Of a DNA stretch of 13,337 nucleotides, positions 1 to 7,028 are shown one piece after another. The DNA lies in NCBI GenBank assembly GCA_031290005.1, contig JAITOJ010000074.1, positions 1 to 13,337 on the forward strand, read 5' to 3'. Made by a program: the position numbers and the translations under genes. Each line of letters starts with the position of its first letter. The first letter of the stretch is position 1. This stretch comes from Treponema sp. GTDB lineage: Bacteria > Spirochaetota > Spirochaetia > Treponematales > Treponemataceae. A model generated the notes under the pieces. It searched no databases, had not been told where the DNA came from, and saw only the letters and a list, made by a program, of their open reading frames with translations.

Positions 1-1
1 T

Positions 2-262
2 TATCATTGTGCCCAGTCTGTAGAAAAATATTTAAAGGCTTATTTGGCTTATAATGATATTATCCCTGAAAAAACTCATAACTTGTCTTTTTTGAACAGT
101 CTTTGTATTGAAAAAGATACTGGTTTTCAGAATATAAAAACAGCATGTGATTTTTTCAATAGATTTTCCAATGATATACGTTATCCACATAAATATGAAG
201 TAAATGAAAGTGATGTAGCTATTTCTATAGGTGCTCCGGTAAAAAAGCCCAACTGCGCATAG
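2..262 (+). CDS. HEPN-domain protein, C-terminal part (5' end outside window)
   Basis: The reading frame is open from the left edge to a TAG stop and gives 86 residues. It starts with HCAQSVEKYLKAYL, continues with PEKTHNLSFL, and ends with NDIRYPHKYEVNESDVA. These match the second half of HEPN domains (PF05168 type: the AVEK.LKA helix, the THdL turn, the ARYPD-like segment). HEPN proteins often pair with a small nucleotidyltransferase as toxin-antitoxin modules, but that partner would lie outside the window. The R-x4-6-H RNase motif is not seen in the visible part; only RYPH, with H three residues after R, is present, so RNase activity is doubtful. The DNA is much more AT-rich than the following genes, which suggests separate ancestry. 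After about position 230 the protein (IGAPVKKPNCA) no longer resembles the family, so the 3' end may be replaced or truncated. Confidence 0.72.
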   Translation, partial: YHCAQSVEKYLKAYLAYNDIIPEKTHNLSFLNSLCIEKDTGFQNIKTACDFFNRFSNDIRYPHKYEVNESDVAISIGAPVKKPNCA

Positions 263-327
263 CGAGACTGTCGAATTTCTATTTTTACAGAAGCCTTGTT
301 ACTTTTTTCCGCGAAGTGTAAACCGGT

Positions 328-1989
328 TCATTTTTTCCGGTGTTTCCGCGCCGCTTCCAGGCATTCCCGCTTAAACACCACCACCGAAAGCCCCGGATGC
401 TCGATTTCTGCCTTGAGCCGGGCGGTGTTTTCTTCCAGGAGCTGCCGTTTTGCTTCCAGTTCCAGCAGATGTTCCGGCTTCACCCCCGCGCCCAAAATAA
501 GGCCGCGGAGTTTTGACGAGGGCAGCATGGTTTCCTGGCACCCGGTCATGGCAACGATGGCATTGTCCAGAATGATCACCGTCATGGGCGTGTCCGTCGC
601 CGCGGCGTCAATCAGGCCCGGGACGCCCGAATGCAGGAATGTGGAATCCCCGATGACCGCCACGGCGTAGGGAATGCCCGCGTCGCTGGCTCCCTTTGCC
701 ATGCCCACGGAAGCGCCCATGCACACGATGGATTCGGGCACTTCGTAGGGCGGCGCGGCTCCCAGGGAATAACAGCCGATATCCGAAGTAACCGCCACAG
801 AGGGATGGTTTTCCGCCGGGTCAATCTCTTTCACCGCCCGCTTGATGGCCTCGTAACTGTCGCCATGAGGGCAGCCCTGACAAAGCTGGGGCGGACGGCC
901 CGGCAGGGACAATGAGGAATACGAAGCGGGGAGTGAGGAACGGGCATTGGGGCGGGGAGGCAGGCCCAGGGCTTTGCGCACGTTGTCCGGGTCAAGTTCG
1001 CCGGTGCGGGGGACAGGGCCGCTTCCGCCTGTGCCATCGCCCCGTTTGCCCGCTATGGCGACGCCCTGGGGCAGGATGCCCCGCAGTTTTTCTTCTATAA
1101 AGGGCTGGCCTTCCTCAATGACCAGCAGGGTTTGGGCTTTTTCAGAGAGTTTTTGAATTAAGTCCGCCGGCAGGGGGTAGGCCCCGATGTGCAGGCGGGC
1201 GGGAACGCTGCCGCCCCGGGCTTTTACCAGGTCGGCAAGGTTTTCTTCATAGTAGTTGCCGCCAAGGCCGGCGGTGAGCACGGCAAAAGAGACGTCCCGG
1301 CCATCCAGTTCCAGCCTGTTCGCCGGGTGGGAGCCGGACCAGGAGAGGATGTCTTGCTGTTTTTCGATGAGGGCGGCGTAATTTTTACGCGCATAGCCGG
1401 GAAGGAGCATCCAGTGGGTCTTGTCCTTCGCCCTGGACACGGGATTTTGCGGGCGCGTCTCCGAGGCGGTCACCGCCGCCCGGGCGTGGGAAAGCCGGGT
1501 GGTCAGGCGCAGGAGCACCGGGGTCTGGAAGCGTTCGGAAAGCTCGAAAGCCTCGCGGGTCATGGCGTAGGCTTCCTGTTGATGCCGGGGTTCCAGGCAG
1601 GGAATCAGAGAAAAGGCGGCATAAAACCGCGAATCCTGCTCGTTCTGGGAACTGTGCATTCCCGGGTCGTCCGCCACGGCAATGACCAGGCCGCCCGCAA
1701 TCCCCAGCAGGCTGCCGTTGATAAAGGGGTCGGCGGCCACGTTGAGACCCACGTGTTTCATGGTGACCAGGGCGCGCTTGCCCGCAAAGGACACGCCAAG
1801 CGCCGCTTCCACGGCGGTCTTTTCGTTGGCGCACCACCGGGCCACCGGGCCACCTTTTTCGTATTCCGCCAAAAGGTATTCCAGAATCTCCGTGGAGGGC
1901 GTTCCCGGATACCCGTAGGACGCGCTCACTCCGGCGTGGAGCGCCCCCAGCGCCACCGCCTCATCACCTAACAACGCATAGCTTTTCAT
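328..1989 (-). CDS. iorA: Indolepyruvate:ferredoxin oxidoreductase subunit alpha (IorA), lacking the ferredoxin domain
   Basis: Encodes 553 residues. IorA is the thiamine-diphosphate subunit that oxidatively decarboxylates aryl-pyruvates from aromatic amino acids to acyl-CoA, passing electrons to ferredoxin in the cytoplasm. Seen: an N-terminal pyrimidine-binding domain (GYPGTPSTEILEYL near residue 30; a long KHVGLNVAADPF region), a middle domain, and a C-terminal TPP domain with QLCQGCPHG (about residue 368), GDSTFLHSG (about 450) and LDNAIVAMTG. The family normally continues into a C-terminal 2[4Fe-4S] ferredoxin domain; here the protein stops right after FKRECLEAARKHRKK, so that domain is absent. 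The start at 1989 was chosen because AAGGAG (2001-2006) lies 11 bases upstream and MKSYALLGDEAV is the usual family start; an in-frame upstream extension reads as non-family sequence. No iorB lies on either side. Divergent from rdgB. Confidence 0.9.
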   Translation of the reverse strand: MKSYALLGDEAVALGALHAGVSASYGYPGTPSTEILEYLLAEYEKGGPVARWCANEKTAVEAALGVSFAGKRALVTMKHVGLNVAADPFINGSLLGIAGGLVIAVADDPGMHSSQNEQDSRFYAAFSLIPCLEPRHQQEAYAMTREAFELSERFQTPVLLRLTTRLSHARAAVTASETRPQNPVSRAKDKTHWMLLPGYARKNYAALIEKQQDILSWSGSHPANRLELDGRDVSFAVLTAGLGGNYYEENLADLVKARGGSVPARLHIGAYPLPADLIQKLSEKAQTLLVIEEGQPFIEEKLRGILPQGVAIAGKRGDGTGGSGPVPRTGELDPDNVRKALGLPPRPNARSSLPASYSSLSLPGRPPQLCQGCPHGDSYEAIKRAVKEIDPAENHPSVAVTSDIGCYSLGAAPPYEVPESIVCMGASVGMAKGASDAGIPYAVAVIGDSTFLHSGVPGLIDAAATDTPMTVIILDNAIVAMTGCQETMLPSSKLRGLILGAGVKPEHLLELEAKRQLLEENTARLKAEIEHPGLSVVVFKRECLEAARKHRKK

Positions 1990-2016
1990 CAATTTCGTAA
2001 CTCCTTGATTGTTTCT

Positions 2017-2045
2017 AGTATATCTCATTTTCTCTCTAAAGGCAA
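2017..2045 (-). promoter_or_regulatory. Sigma70-type promoter of iorA
   Basis: On the minus strand TTGCCT (2040-2045) and TATACT (2017-2022) are separated by exactly 17 bases. Transcription would begin around 2010, leaving a leader of about 20 bases that contains the AAGGAG ribosome site. Consensus match and spacing are good; no experiment supports it. Confidence 0.6.
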
Positions 2046-2062
2046 CCACATGTGCACAGTGG
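2046..2062. promoter_or_regulatory. Possible operator between the divergent iorA and rdgB promoters
   Basis: The 17 bases starting at 2046 have outer arms CCAC and GTGG. Inside are two overlapping palindromes, CACATGTG (2047-2054) and TGTGCACA (2051-2058). The element begins next to the iorA -35 box and overlaps the first three bases of the rdgB -35 box, so a bound protein could affect both. The symmetry is imperfect over the full length and no regulator is known. Confidence 0.25.
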
Positions 2063-2088
2063 ACACAGACAGCGCCCTGCATTATAAT
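2060..2088 (+). promoter_or_regulatory. Sigma70-type promoter of rdgB
   Basis: TGGACA (2060-2065), a 17-base spacer, and a perfect TATAAT (2083-2088). Only 6 bases separate the -10 box from the rdgB ATG at 2095, so the expected transcription start falls on the start codon itself. No Shine-Dalgarno sequence precedes the ATG, consistent with a leaderless message. Confidence 0.65.
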
Positions 2089-2094
2089 TAAGCC

Positions 2095-2721
2095 ATGACT
2101 CTGTACTTTGCTTCCGGTAATCCCCACAAAAAGAGCGAAATAACGAAACTGTTTCCTGGTTTTACTATCCTGCTACCATCTGATGCGGGTATCTGTTTTG
2201 CTCCAGAGGAAACAGGAAACAGTTTTATGGAAAATGCCCGGATAAAAGCAGCCGTTCTTTGGGAGTCAGTCAAAGCTCCGGTGCTGGCTGACGATTCAGG
2301 ACTTTGCGTTGATTCCCTGAATGGCGGGCCGGGTCTCTATTCCGCACGATACGGCGGAGGTATTTCCCAGGAGAATAAAAACCGGCTGCTCCTTGAGGAA
2401 GTGCATTCTGTTCTTGTCCGCACGCCAGACAGCGGCGGAAAAAATCCCCGTTCCTGCCGGTTTGTGTGCGCCATGGTATTGATGCTTGCGCCCTGCCGGT
2501 TTTTTGCTGTCCAGGAAACGCTGGAAGGCGCGCTTGTGGAAACCCTGGAGGATGCCAGGGGAGGGCAAGGTTTCGGTTACGACCCTGTTTTTATTCCCCA
2601 GGGATACAAGAACACCCTGGCCGAGCTTGACCCGGAAGAAAAGAACCGGATTTCTCACCGGGGTAGGGCGGCGTACGCCCTTGACAAAATTATACCTCTT
2701 TTATACGATAACCTCGTTTGA
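2095..2721 (+). CDS. rdgB: XTP/dITP diphosphatase (RdgB/HAM1 family)
   Basis: Encodes 208 residues, close to the usual 190-210. The enzyme hydrolyses non-canonical purine triphosphates (dITP, XTP) to monophosphates, keeping them out of DNA and RNA. Family motifs in order: SGNPHKKSE (7-15, triphosphate-binding loop), ENARIKA (46-52), ADDSGL (65-70, with the catalytic/metal Asp), GGPGLYSARYGG (77-88), then FGYDPVF and ISHRGRA near the C-terminus. A slightly long segment between residues 100 and 120 is variable in the family. There is no ribosome-binding site; see the promoter ending at 2088. The stop codon overlaps the next gene's ATG (TGATG), so the downstream PBP is probably translationally coupled. 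The combination of rdgB with a cell-wall enzyme looks like a simple housekeeping operon. Confidence 0.95.
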   Translation: MTLYFASGNPHKKSEITKLFPGFTILLPSDAGICFAPEETGNSFMENARIKAAVLWESVKAPVLADDSGLCVDSLNGGPGLYSARYGGGISQENKNRLLLEEVHSVLVRTPDSGGKNPRSCRFVCAMVLMLAPCRFFAVQETLEGALVETLEDARGGQGFGYDPVFIPQGYKNTLAELDPEEKNRISHRGRAAYALDKIIPLLYDNLV

Positions 2722-5318
2722 TGATGACTAACAAAACAAAACAACGGAACGTTTTTTTTATCCCATTGTTATGCCTGAGCGCTCTGTTATTCGGCGGCGC
2801 TTTGGGCATTGGCCTTGCGGCGACGACAAATACAATCAATACCGAAAACTTTATTGAACTCACTGCCGCCCTTCCCACCAAGCTGCTGGATATTAACGGT
2901 GAACTCATAACCGAGCTTGCGGCGGAAGAAAAGCGGGAAATCATCAATTTCAGGCAGCTTCCCAAACATCTGGTGGATGCTTTGGTCATCCGGGAAGACC
3001 GGATATTCTATCAACATCCGGGATTCAGCCTTCGGGCAATTCTGCGCGCCACAGTGGGCAAGGTTATGGGAAGCCAGCTTGGAGGGGGCAGCACTCTGAG
3101 CCAGCAGATTGCCGGAACCCTGTATGCGGACCGCACGGAGATTTCCCTGATGCGAAAATTCCGGGAACTCTGGTGGGCAATCCAGATGGAACGGCGTTAT
3201 TCAAAAGATGAGATTCTGGAAATCTACTTGAACCGTATTTATTTCGGCGCGGGAACCTATGGGGTCAACGCGGCGTCCAAATACTACTTTGGGCACGGGG
3301 TCGATTCTCTCACCCCCGCAGAAGCCGCCGTCCTGGTAGTGCAGCTTTCAAATCCCGCCTATTACAATCCTTTTGACTACCCAAACCGGGCTATGGACCG
3401 GCAAAAGGCAGTGCTTACCGCCATGACCGAGTTCGGCTATCTGAATTCCGTTGAGGCAGAATCGTCCTTTGAAGACTTTTGGGCCAACTTCGATTATTCC
3501 CGCATAAATTCCGCGGCCTATTTTTTGCAGAATGACAAGGCTCCCTGGTTCAGCGAATATGTGCGCCGGGAACTGGGGTCGCTGATATATGGCGCCCAGG
3601 ATATATATACCGGGGGATTTACCGTACACACAACATTGAACCTGAAGCATCAGCAGGCTGCCCAGGCCGTGATGAGCGAATACAACGGGCTTGCTAACCA
3701 GCGTTACCGGGCTTCCAGCGGGGCGCGCCGGAATGACGCCGGGGGGATGTATACGCCCATTACGGAACTGCTGACTCTGGTTTTCGACCTTCCCAGCCTC
3801 AAACTGACTGATCAGCGTTCAAAGGTCCAGATCAATTCGACCTATATGCAGCGGATAAATCCCATAATTGACGTGCTTTCCATGATGTTCAACATGGAAA
3901 ATATGAAGGTCGACATGGTCGGCAGGGCAAATGAACAGATTAACGCCGCGGCAAACGAAGATATGGTGGAGGGCGCCCTGATTTCCATCGAAAATGATAC
4001 CGGCGCCATTACCGCTCTGGTGGGGGGGAGCGAATTCACCGAAAGCAATCAGTTTATCCGGGCAGTGCAGGCGCGGGTGCAGCCCGGCAGCACCTTCAAA
4101 CCTCTCTATTATTCCGCAGCCATTGACTCAAAAAAATTTACCACGGTTACCCCTCTGGATGACAGTCCGGTGGTATTTTATAACGAATATGGCGTGCCCT
4201 ATATTCCCGACAATTACGGCGGAGTCTGGCGCGGCACCGTGCAGCTTTACCGGGCTCTGGCGCTTTCACTCAATATTCCGGCCCTGGAAGTGCTGGACGG
4301 TATTGGCTTTGACGCCGCAATCGACCGTTCCGTGGCGCTTTTGGGGATTTCCAAAGAGGAGCTTCCGTCGCGGGGATTTGAGCGGGTCTATCCCCTGGGG
4401 CTTGGTTCCTGTTCCGTCAGGCCCGTGGAAATGGCCCGTGCTTTTGCCATATTCGTGAATGGCGGCAGGGACATCACTCCGTATGCTATCCGCACTGTGG
4501 AAGACCGGAACGGCCGGGTCTTTCTGACCCCCGAACAGGATATCCGCCGCTCAATTCAGGCAAAAGGACAGGCGGCCCAGGTGATTTCTCCCCAGAACGC
4601 CTTTATCATGACCAATATGCTGCAAGCCTCGGTCAGTTGGGGAACCCTGGCGAACGGGTCGCAGAACGGCAGAATCTTTACCTATAAAAATAGCAACGGC
4701 GACAATTATGTGCTGCCCTCGGCGGGAAAAACCGGAACCACCCAGAACTGGTCAGACGCCTGGACTATCGGTTCCACTCCTTATTTGACCGCCGCGGTGT
4801 GGTTCGGCTTTGACAAAAAAGGCAAATCCCTGGGGCGTGACCAGACCGGAGCGGCGATTGCGGCGCCGGCCTGGGCAAAGTATATGTATATTGCTAATGA
4901 AGATTACACGTATAAGGAGTTCCCCAGACCTCATAGCGGACTGGTTCACGCTGAGGTTTGCGCGGTTTCCGGCCAGCTTTTGACCCCCGAATGCGGCGCC
5001 AGCAGCACGAGCCAGTATTTCCTTGCGGGAACCCAGCCGACCACCCAATGCAGCTATCACAAAAATATGGTGACCACCAAGCCGATTCTGGTGGAGCGGA
5101 TTGCCCGGGAACAACTGCAATCCGGCGTGCCCGCCACAGCCCCCGTGACGAGCCGGCCCCTGGTGGTTGATTTGTCTTTCCTGATCGCGTCTCCCGCGAT
5201 TACGCGGCCCGCTGTTGAAGAACAGGAAGACATGCCGGCACAGAGTGAGCCGGAAGTTTTCAGTGAATCGGTGAGTTCTGAAAATATTGAGGAGTCTTAC
5301 AATTTTTTGCTTGATTAA
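2721..5318 (+). CDS. mrcA: Class A penicillin-binding protein (PBP1A type, transglycosylase/transpeptidase)
   Basis: Encodes 865 residues from the ATG that overlaps the rdgB stop; a second ATG follows at 2724, and no Shine-Dalgarno is visible, so coupling is likely. The enzyme polymerises and cross-links peptidoglycan outside the cytoplasmic membrane. Seen: an N-terminal signal anchor (about residues 11-34); a GT51 glycosyltransferase domain (about 50-230) with REDRIFYQHPG carrying the catalytic Glu (about 92), GGSTLSQQ (about 122-129) and the RKFRELWWA and EIYLNRIYFG motifs; a transpeptidase domain with the active-site STFK (457-460), SLN (516-518) and KTGT (670-673). All catalytic motifs are intact. 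Between the two domains, roughly 330-415, lies an extra segment rich in Met and Asn. The tail (about 805-865) is acidic and low-complexity. 23 bases separate it from the ParB-like gene on the same strand. Confidence 0.95.
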   Translation: MMTNKTKQRNVFFIPLLCLSALLFGGALGIGLAATTNTINTENFIELTAALPTKLLDINGELITELAAEEKREIINFRQLPKHLVDALVIREDRIFYQHPGFSLRAILRATVGKVMGSQLGGGSTLSQQIAGTLYADRTEISLMRKFRELWWAIQMERRYSKDEILEIYLNRIYFGAGTYGVNAASKYYFGHGVDSLTPAEAAVLVVQLSNPAYYNPFDYPNRAMDRQKAVLTAMTEFGYLNSVEAESSFEDFWANFDYSRINSAAYFLQNDKAPWFSEYVRRELGSLIYGAQDIYTGGFTVHTTLNLKHQQAAQAVMSEYNGLANQRYRASSGARRNDAGGMYTPITELLTLVFDLPSLKLTDQRSKVQINSTYMQRINPIIDVLSMMFNMENMKVDMVGRANEQINAAANEDMVEGALISIENDTGAITALVGGSEFTESNQFIRAVQARVQPGSTFKPLYYSAAIDSKKFTTVTPLDDSPVVFYNEYGVPYIPDNYGGVWRGTVQLYRALALSLNIPALEVLDGIGFDAAIDRSVALLGISKEELPSRGFERVYPLGLGSCSVRPVEMARAFAIFVNGGRDITPYAIRTVEDRNGRVFLTPEQDIRRSIQAKGQAAQVISPQNAFIMTNMLQASVSWGTLANGSQNGRIFTYKNSNGDNYVLPSAGKTGTTQNWSDAWTIGSTPYLTAAVWFGFDKKGKSLGRDQTGAAIAAPAWAKYMYIANEDYTYKEFPRPHSGLVHAEVCAVSGQLLTPECGASSTSQYFLAGTQPTTQCSYHKNMVTTKPILVERIAREQLQSGVPATAPVTSRPLVVDLSFLIASPAITRPAVEEQEDMPAQSEPEVFSESVSSENIEESYNFLLD

Positions 5319-5341
5319 ATGAGATGAAAAAGGAGGACAGA

Positions 5342-5728
5342 ATGCAGGTGCAGATAAGCGAAATTAAGGTGAAACATCGGGTGCGCAGGGACTTGGGTAA
5401 TCTGGAAACCCTCAAAGACAGCCTGCGGCGGTATGGGCTGCTTACCCCCATAACCCTGAACGGCAGATACGAACTTGTTGCCGGGGGCAGGCGGCTTGAG
5501 GCGGCGAAACAGTTGGGCTGGACCAGCATTACCGCCAATGTTGTGGAACCCGCTGACGAAGTGGCTCAGCTTGAAATGGAACTGGAAGAAAACACCCAGC
5601 GTTCAGACTTCACCAATGCGGATTTGCTGGAAGGCTATCAAAGACTGGAAAAACTCAAACATCCGGGGGTTTTCCGGCAAATCTGGAAAGCCATCAAAGA
5701 GTTTTTCGCGCGGATTTTTCACCGTTAA
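5342..5728 (+). CDS. Short ParB/Srx-fold (ParB N-terminal domain) protein with amphipathic C-terminal helix
   Basis: Encodes 128 residues. Start chosen at 5342 because AAGGAGG (5330-5336) sits 5 bases upstream; an ATG at 5324 would place that site inside the gene. Seen: the ParB N-terminal nucleotide-binding fold, with LVAGGRRLEAAKQLGW (about 45-60, the GERR-like motif with Gly for Glu) and EENTQRSD (82-89, the ENxxR motif). In ParB proteins these motifs bind CTP and phosphate. The helix-turn-helix and dimerisation domains of chromosomal ParB are absent. Instead the last 20 residues (FRQIWKAIKEFFARIFHR) alternate basic and bulky hydrophobic residues, as in an amphipathic membrane-binding helix. 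Probably last gene of the rdgB-PBP unit. Role unknown; a link to envelope growth is inferred only from position and tail. Confidence 0.8.
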   Translation: MQVQISEIKVKHRVRRDLGNLETLKDSLRRYGLLTPITLNGRYELVAGGRRLEAAKQLGWTSITANVVEPADEVAQLEMELEENTQRSDFTNADLLEGYQRLEKLKHPGVFRQIWKAIKEFFARIFHR

Positions 5729-5735
5729 TAACGGT
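5721..5735. terminator. Short inverted repeat between convergent genes
   Basis: ACCGTT-AAT-AACGGT forms a 6-bp stem with a 3-base loop, overlapping the stop codon of the ParB-like gene and abutting the tyrS stop at 5736. Only 7 bases separate the two convergent genes. There is no T tract on either strand, so if it stops transcription it is a weak bidirectional element. Confidence 0.3.
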
Positions 5736-6974
5736 TTAGCTCTTGGATACCACCCGGCAGTACCGTTTTTTCCCCGCCCGCAGAACAAGCTCTCCCTGAT
5801 TATCCAAATGTCCGCTGCCGATGAGTGCCGCCGCATCCGTGACCGCCTGCAAGCTGCCGTCCGGGCCGGACACAAAGGCTCCGCCCTGCTGCACCAGCCT
5901 GCGGCCTTCGCTCTTGCTGAGGCACAATCCCGCGTCGGTGAACAGGTCAACCACGTTGTACCCCGCGTCAAACCGGGACTTGGGCAGCTCCGCCGCGGGC
6001 ATGGCCTCCCGGTCGCCCCCGCCGCCAAAGGCAGCTTTGGCTCCAGACAGGGCCTTGTCCGCCTCGTCTTTGCCGTGGATAATCGCCGTGATTTCCCAGG
6101 CTAACCGTTCCTTGGCGGCGTTGATGTTTCCCGCCAGCAGAGCGTCGATTTCCGCCATTGGCAGGAAGGTGAACAGGAGCAGGAACTTCCGCACGTCCGC
6201 GTCGGTCACGTTCCGCCAGTACTGAAAAAAGTCATATATCGGAGTCAGGCCGGGGTCAAGGAAGAGGGCGCCCTTTTCGGTCTTGCCCATTTTTTTACCG
6301 TCCGAGGTGGTCACCAGGGGGAAGGTGAGACCATAGGCCGCGTCCCCGGTTTTGCGCCGGATTAAATCGACTCCGGCCACAATGTTGCCCCACTGGTCGT
6401 CACCGCCGATTTGCAGGGCGCAGTTGTGCCGCCGGCGTAGTTGCAGAAAGTCGAAGCTCTGCAAAAGCTGATAGTTAAATTCGATGAACGACAGGCCTGT
6501 TTCCAGGCGTTTTTTGTAGGATTCAAAGGTGAGCATCTTGTTCACCGAAAAGCAGGAGCCGATGTCCCTGAGGAAGTCGATATAGTTCAGGTCAGCCAGC
6601 CAGAATTTGTTGTTGTCTGCCAGGGCGTTTTTACCGTCAAAGCCCAGAAACCGGTCAAGCTGCTTTTCGATACTGGCCACGTTGGCGTCAATCTGTTCGT
6701 AGGAAAGCATTTGCCGCATCTCGGTTTTTCCCGACGGGTCGCCGATACGGGCGGTTCCCCCGCCGATAAGGGCGATTCCCCGGTGCCCCGCTTCCCGCAA
6801 ATGCCGGTAGGCAAAAAAGGGCACCATGTGGCCGATATGCAGACTGGGCCCCGTGGGATCGCAGCCCACGTAAAAGGTAACCGGTTCCCTGTCCATCAGG
6901 GCGGAAAGGCCGTCCGCATCGGTGCATTGCTGAAAAAATCCCCGTTCTTGTAAGGTTTGAAGCGCGCTATTCAT
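5736..6974 (-). CDS. tyrS: Tyrosyl-tRNA synthetase
   Basis: Encodes 412 residues, the normal length for the bacterial TyrRS subfamily. It charges tRNA-Tyr with tyrosine using ATP in the cytoplasm. Seen: the class I HIGH motif in SLHIGHM (46-49), the GGGTARIGDPSGK segment (about 71-83), the tyrosine-site region GGDDQWGN (190-197), the KMSKS-type loop KKMGKT (227-232), and a C-terminal S4 RNA-binding domain (about 345-405, with LSKSEGRRLVQQGGAFVSG). The start MNSALQTLQERG fits the family; an in-frame upstream extension to 7007 does not. No Shine-Dalgarno precedes the ATG and a -10-like hexamer lies only 6 bases away. The convergent ParB-like gene ends 7 bases from its stop. The large flavoprotein gene ends 54 bases upstream on the same strand. 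Confidence 0.96.
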   Translation of the reverse strand: MNSALQTLQERGFFQQCTDADGLSALMDREPVTFYVGCDPTGPSLHIGHMVPFFAYRHLREAGHRGIALIGGGTARIGDPSGKTEMRQMLSYEQIDANVASIEKQLDRFLGFDGKNALADNNKFWLADLNYIDFLRDIGSCFSVNKMLTFESYKKRLETGLSFIEFNYQLLQSFDFLQLRRRHNCALQIGGDDQWGNIVAGVDLIRRKTGDAAYGLTFPLVTTSDGKKMGKTEKGALFLDPGLTPIYDFFQYWRNVTDADVRKFLLLFTFLPMAEIDALLAGNINAAKERLAWEITAIIHGKDEADKALSGAKAAFGGGGDREAMPAAELPKSRFDAGYNVVDLFTDAGLCLSKSEGRRLVQQGGAFVSGPDGSLQAVTDAAALIGSGHLDNQGELVLRAGKKRYCRVVSKS

Positions 6975-6980
6975 AGGGGA

Positions 6981-7009
6981 AGTATATTGGAAAGAGCGGC
7001 AATGCACAA
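6981..7009 (-). promoter_or_regulatory. Candidate sigma70-type promoter of tyrS
   Basis: On the minus strand TTGTGC (7004-7009), a 17-base spacer and TATACT (6981-6986). The -10 box ends 6 bases before the tyrS ATG, the same geometry as at rdgB, which would give a leaderless or near-leaderless message. The -35 match is modest, and read-through from the upstream flavoprotein gene is an alternative. Confidence 0.45.
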
Positions 7010-7028
7010 GAGATTTCTCGACTCCGAT

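Noticed and set aside
1189..1971. A 260-codon open frame on the plus strand opposite iorA
   Set aside because: It is antisense to a well-supported gene, Gly/Arg-rich as expected for the reverse of a high-GC gene, and has no ribosome site.
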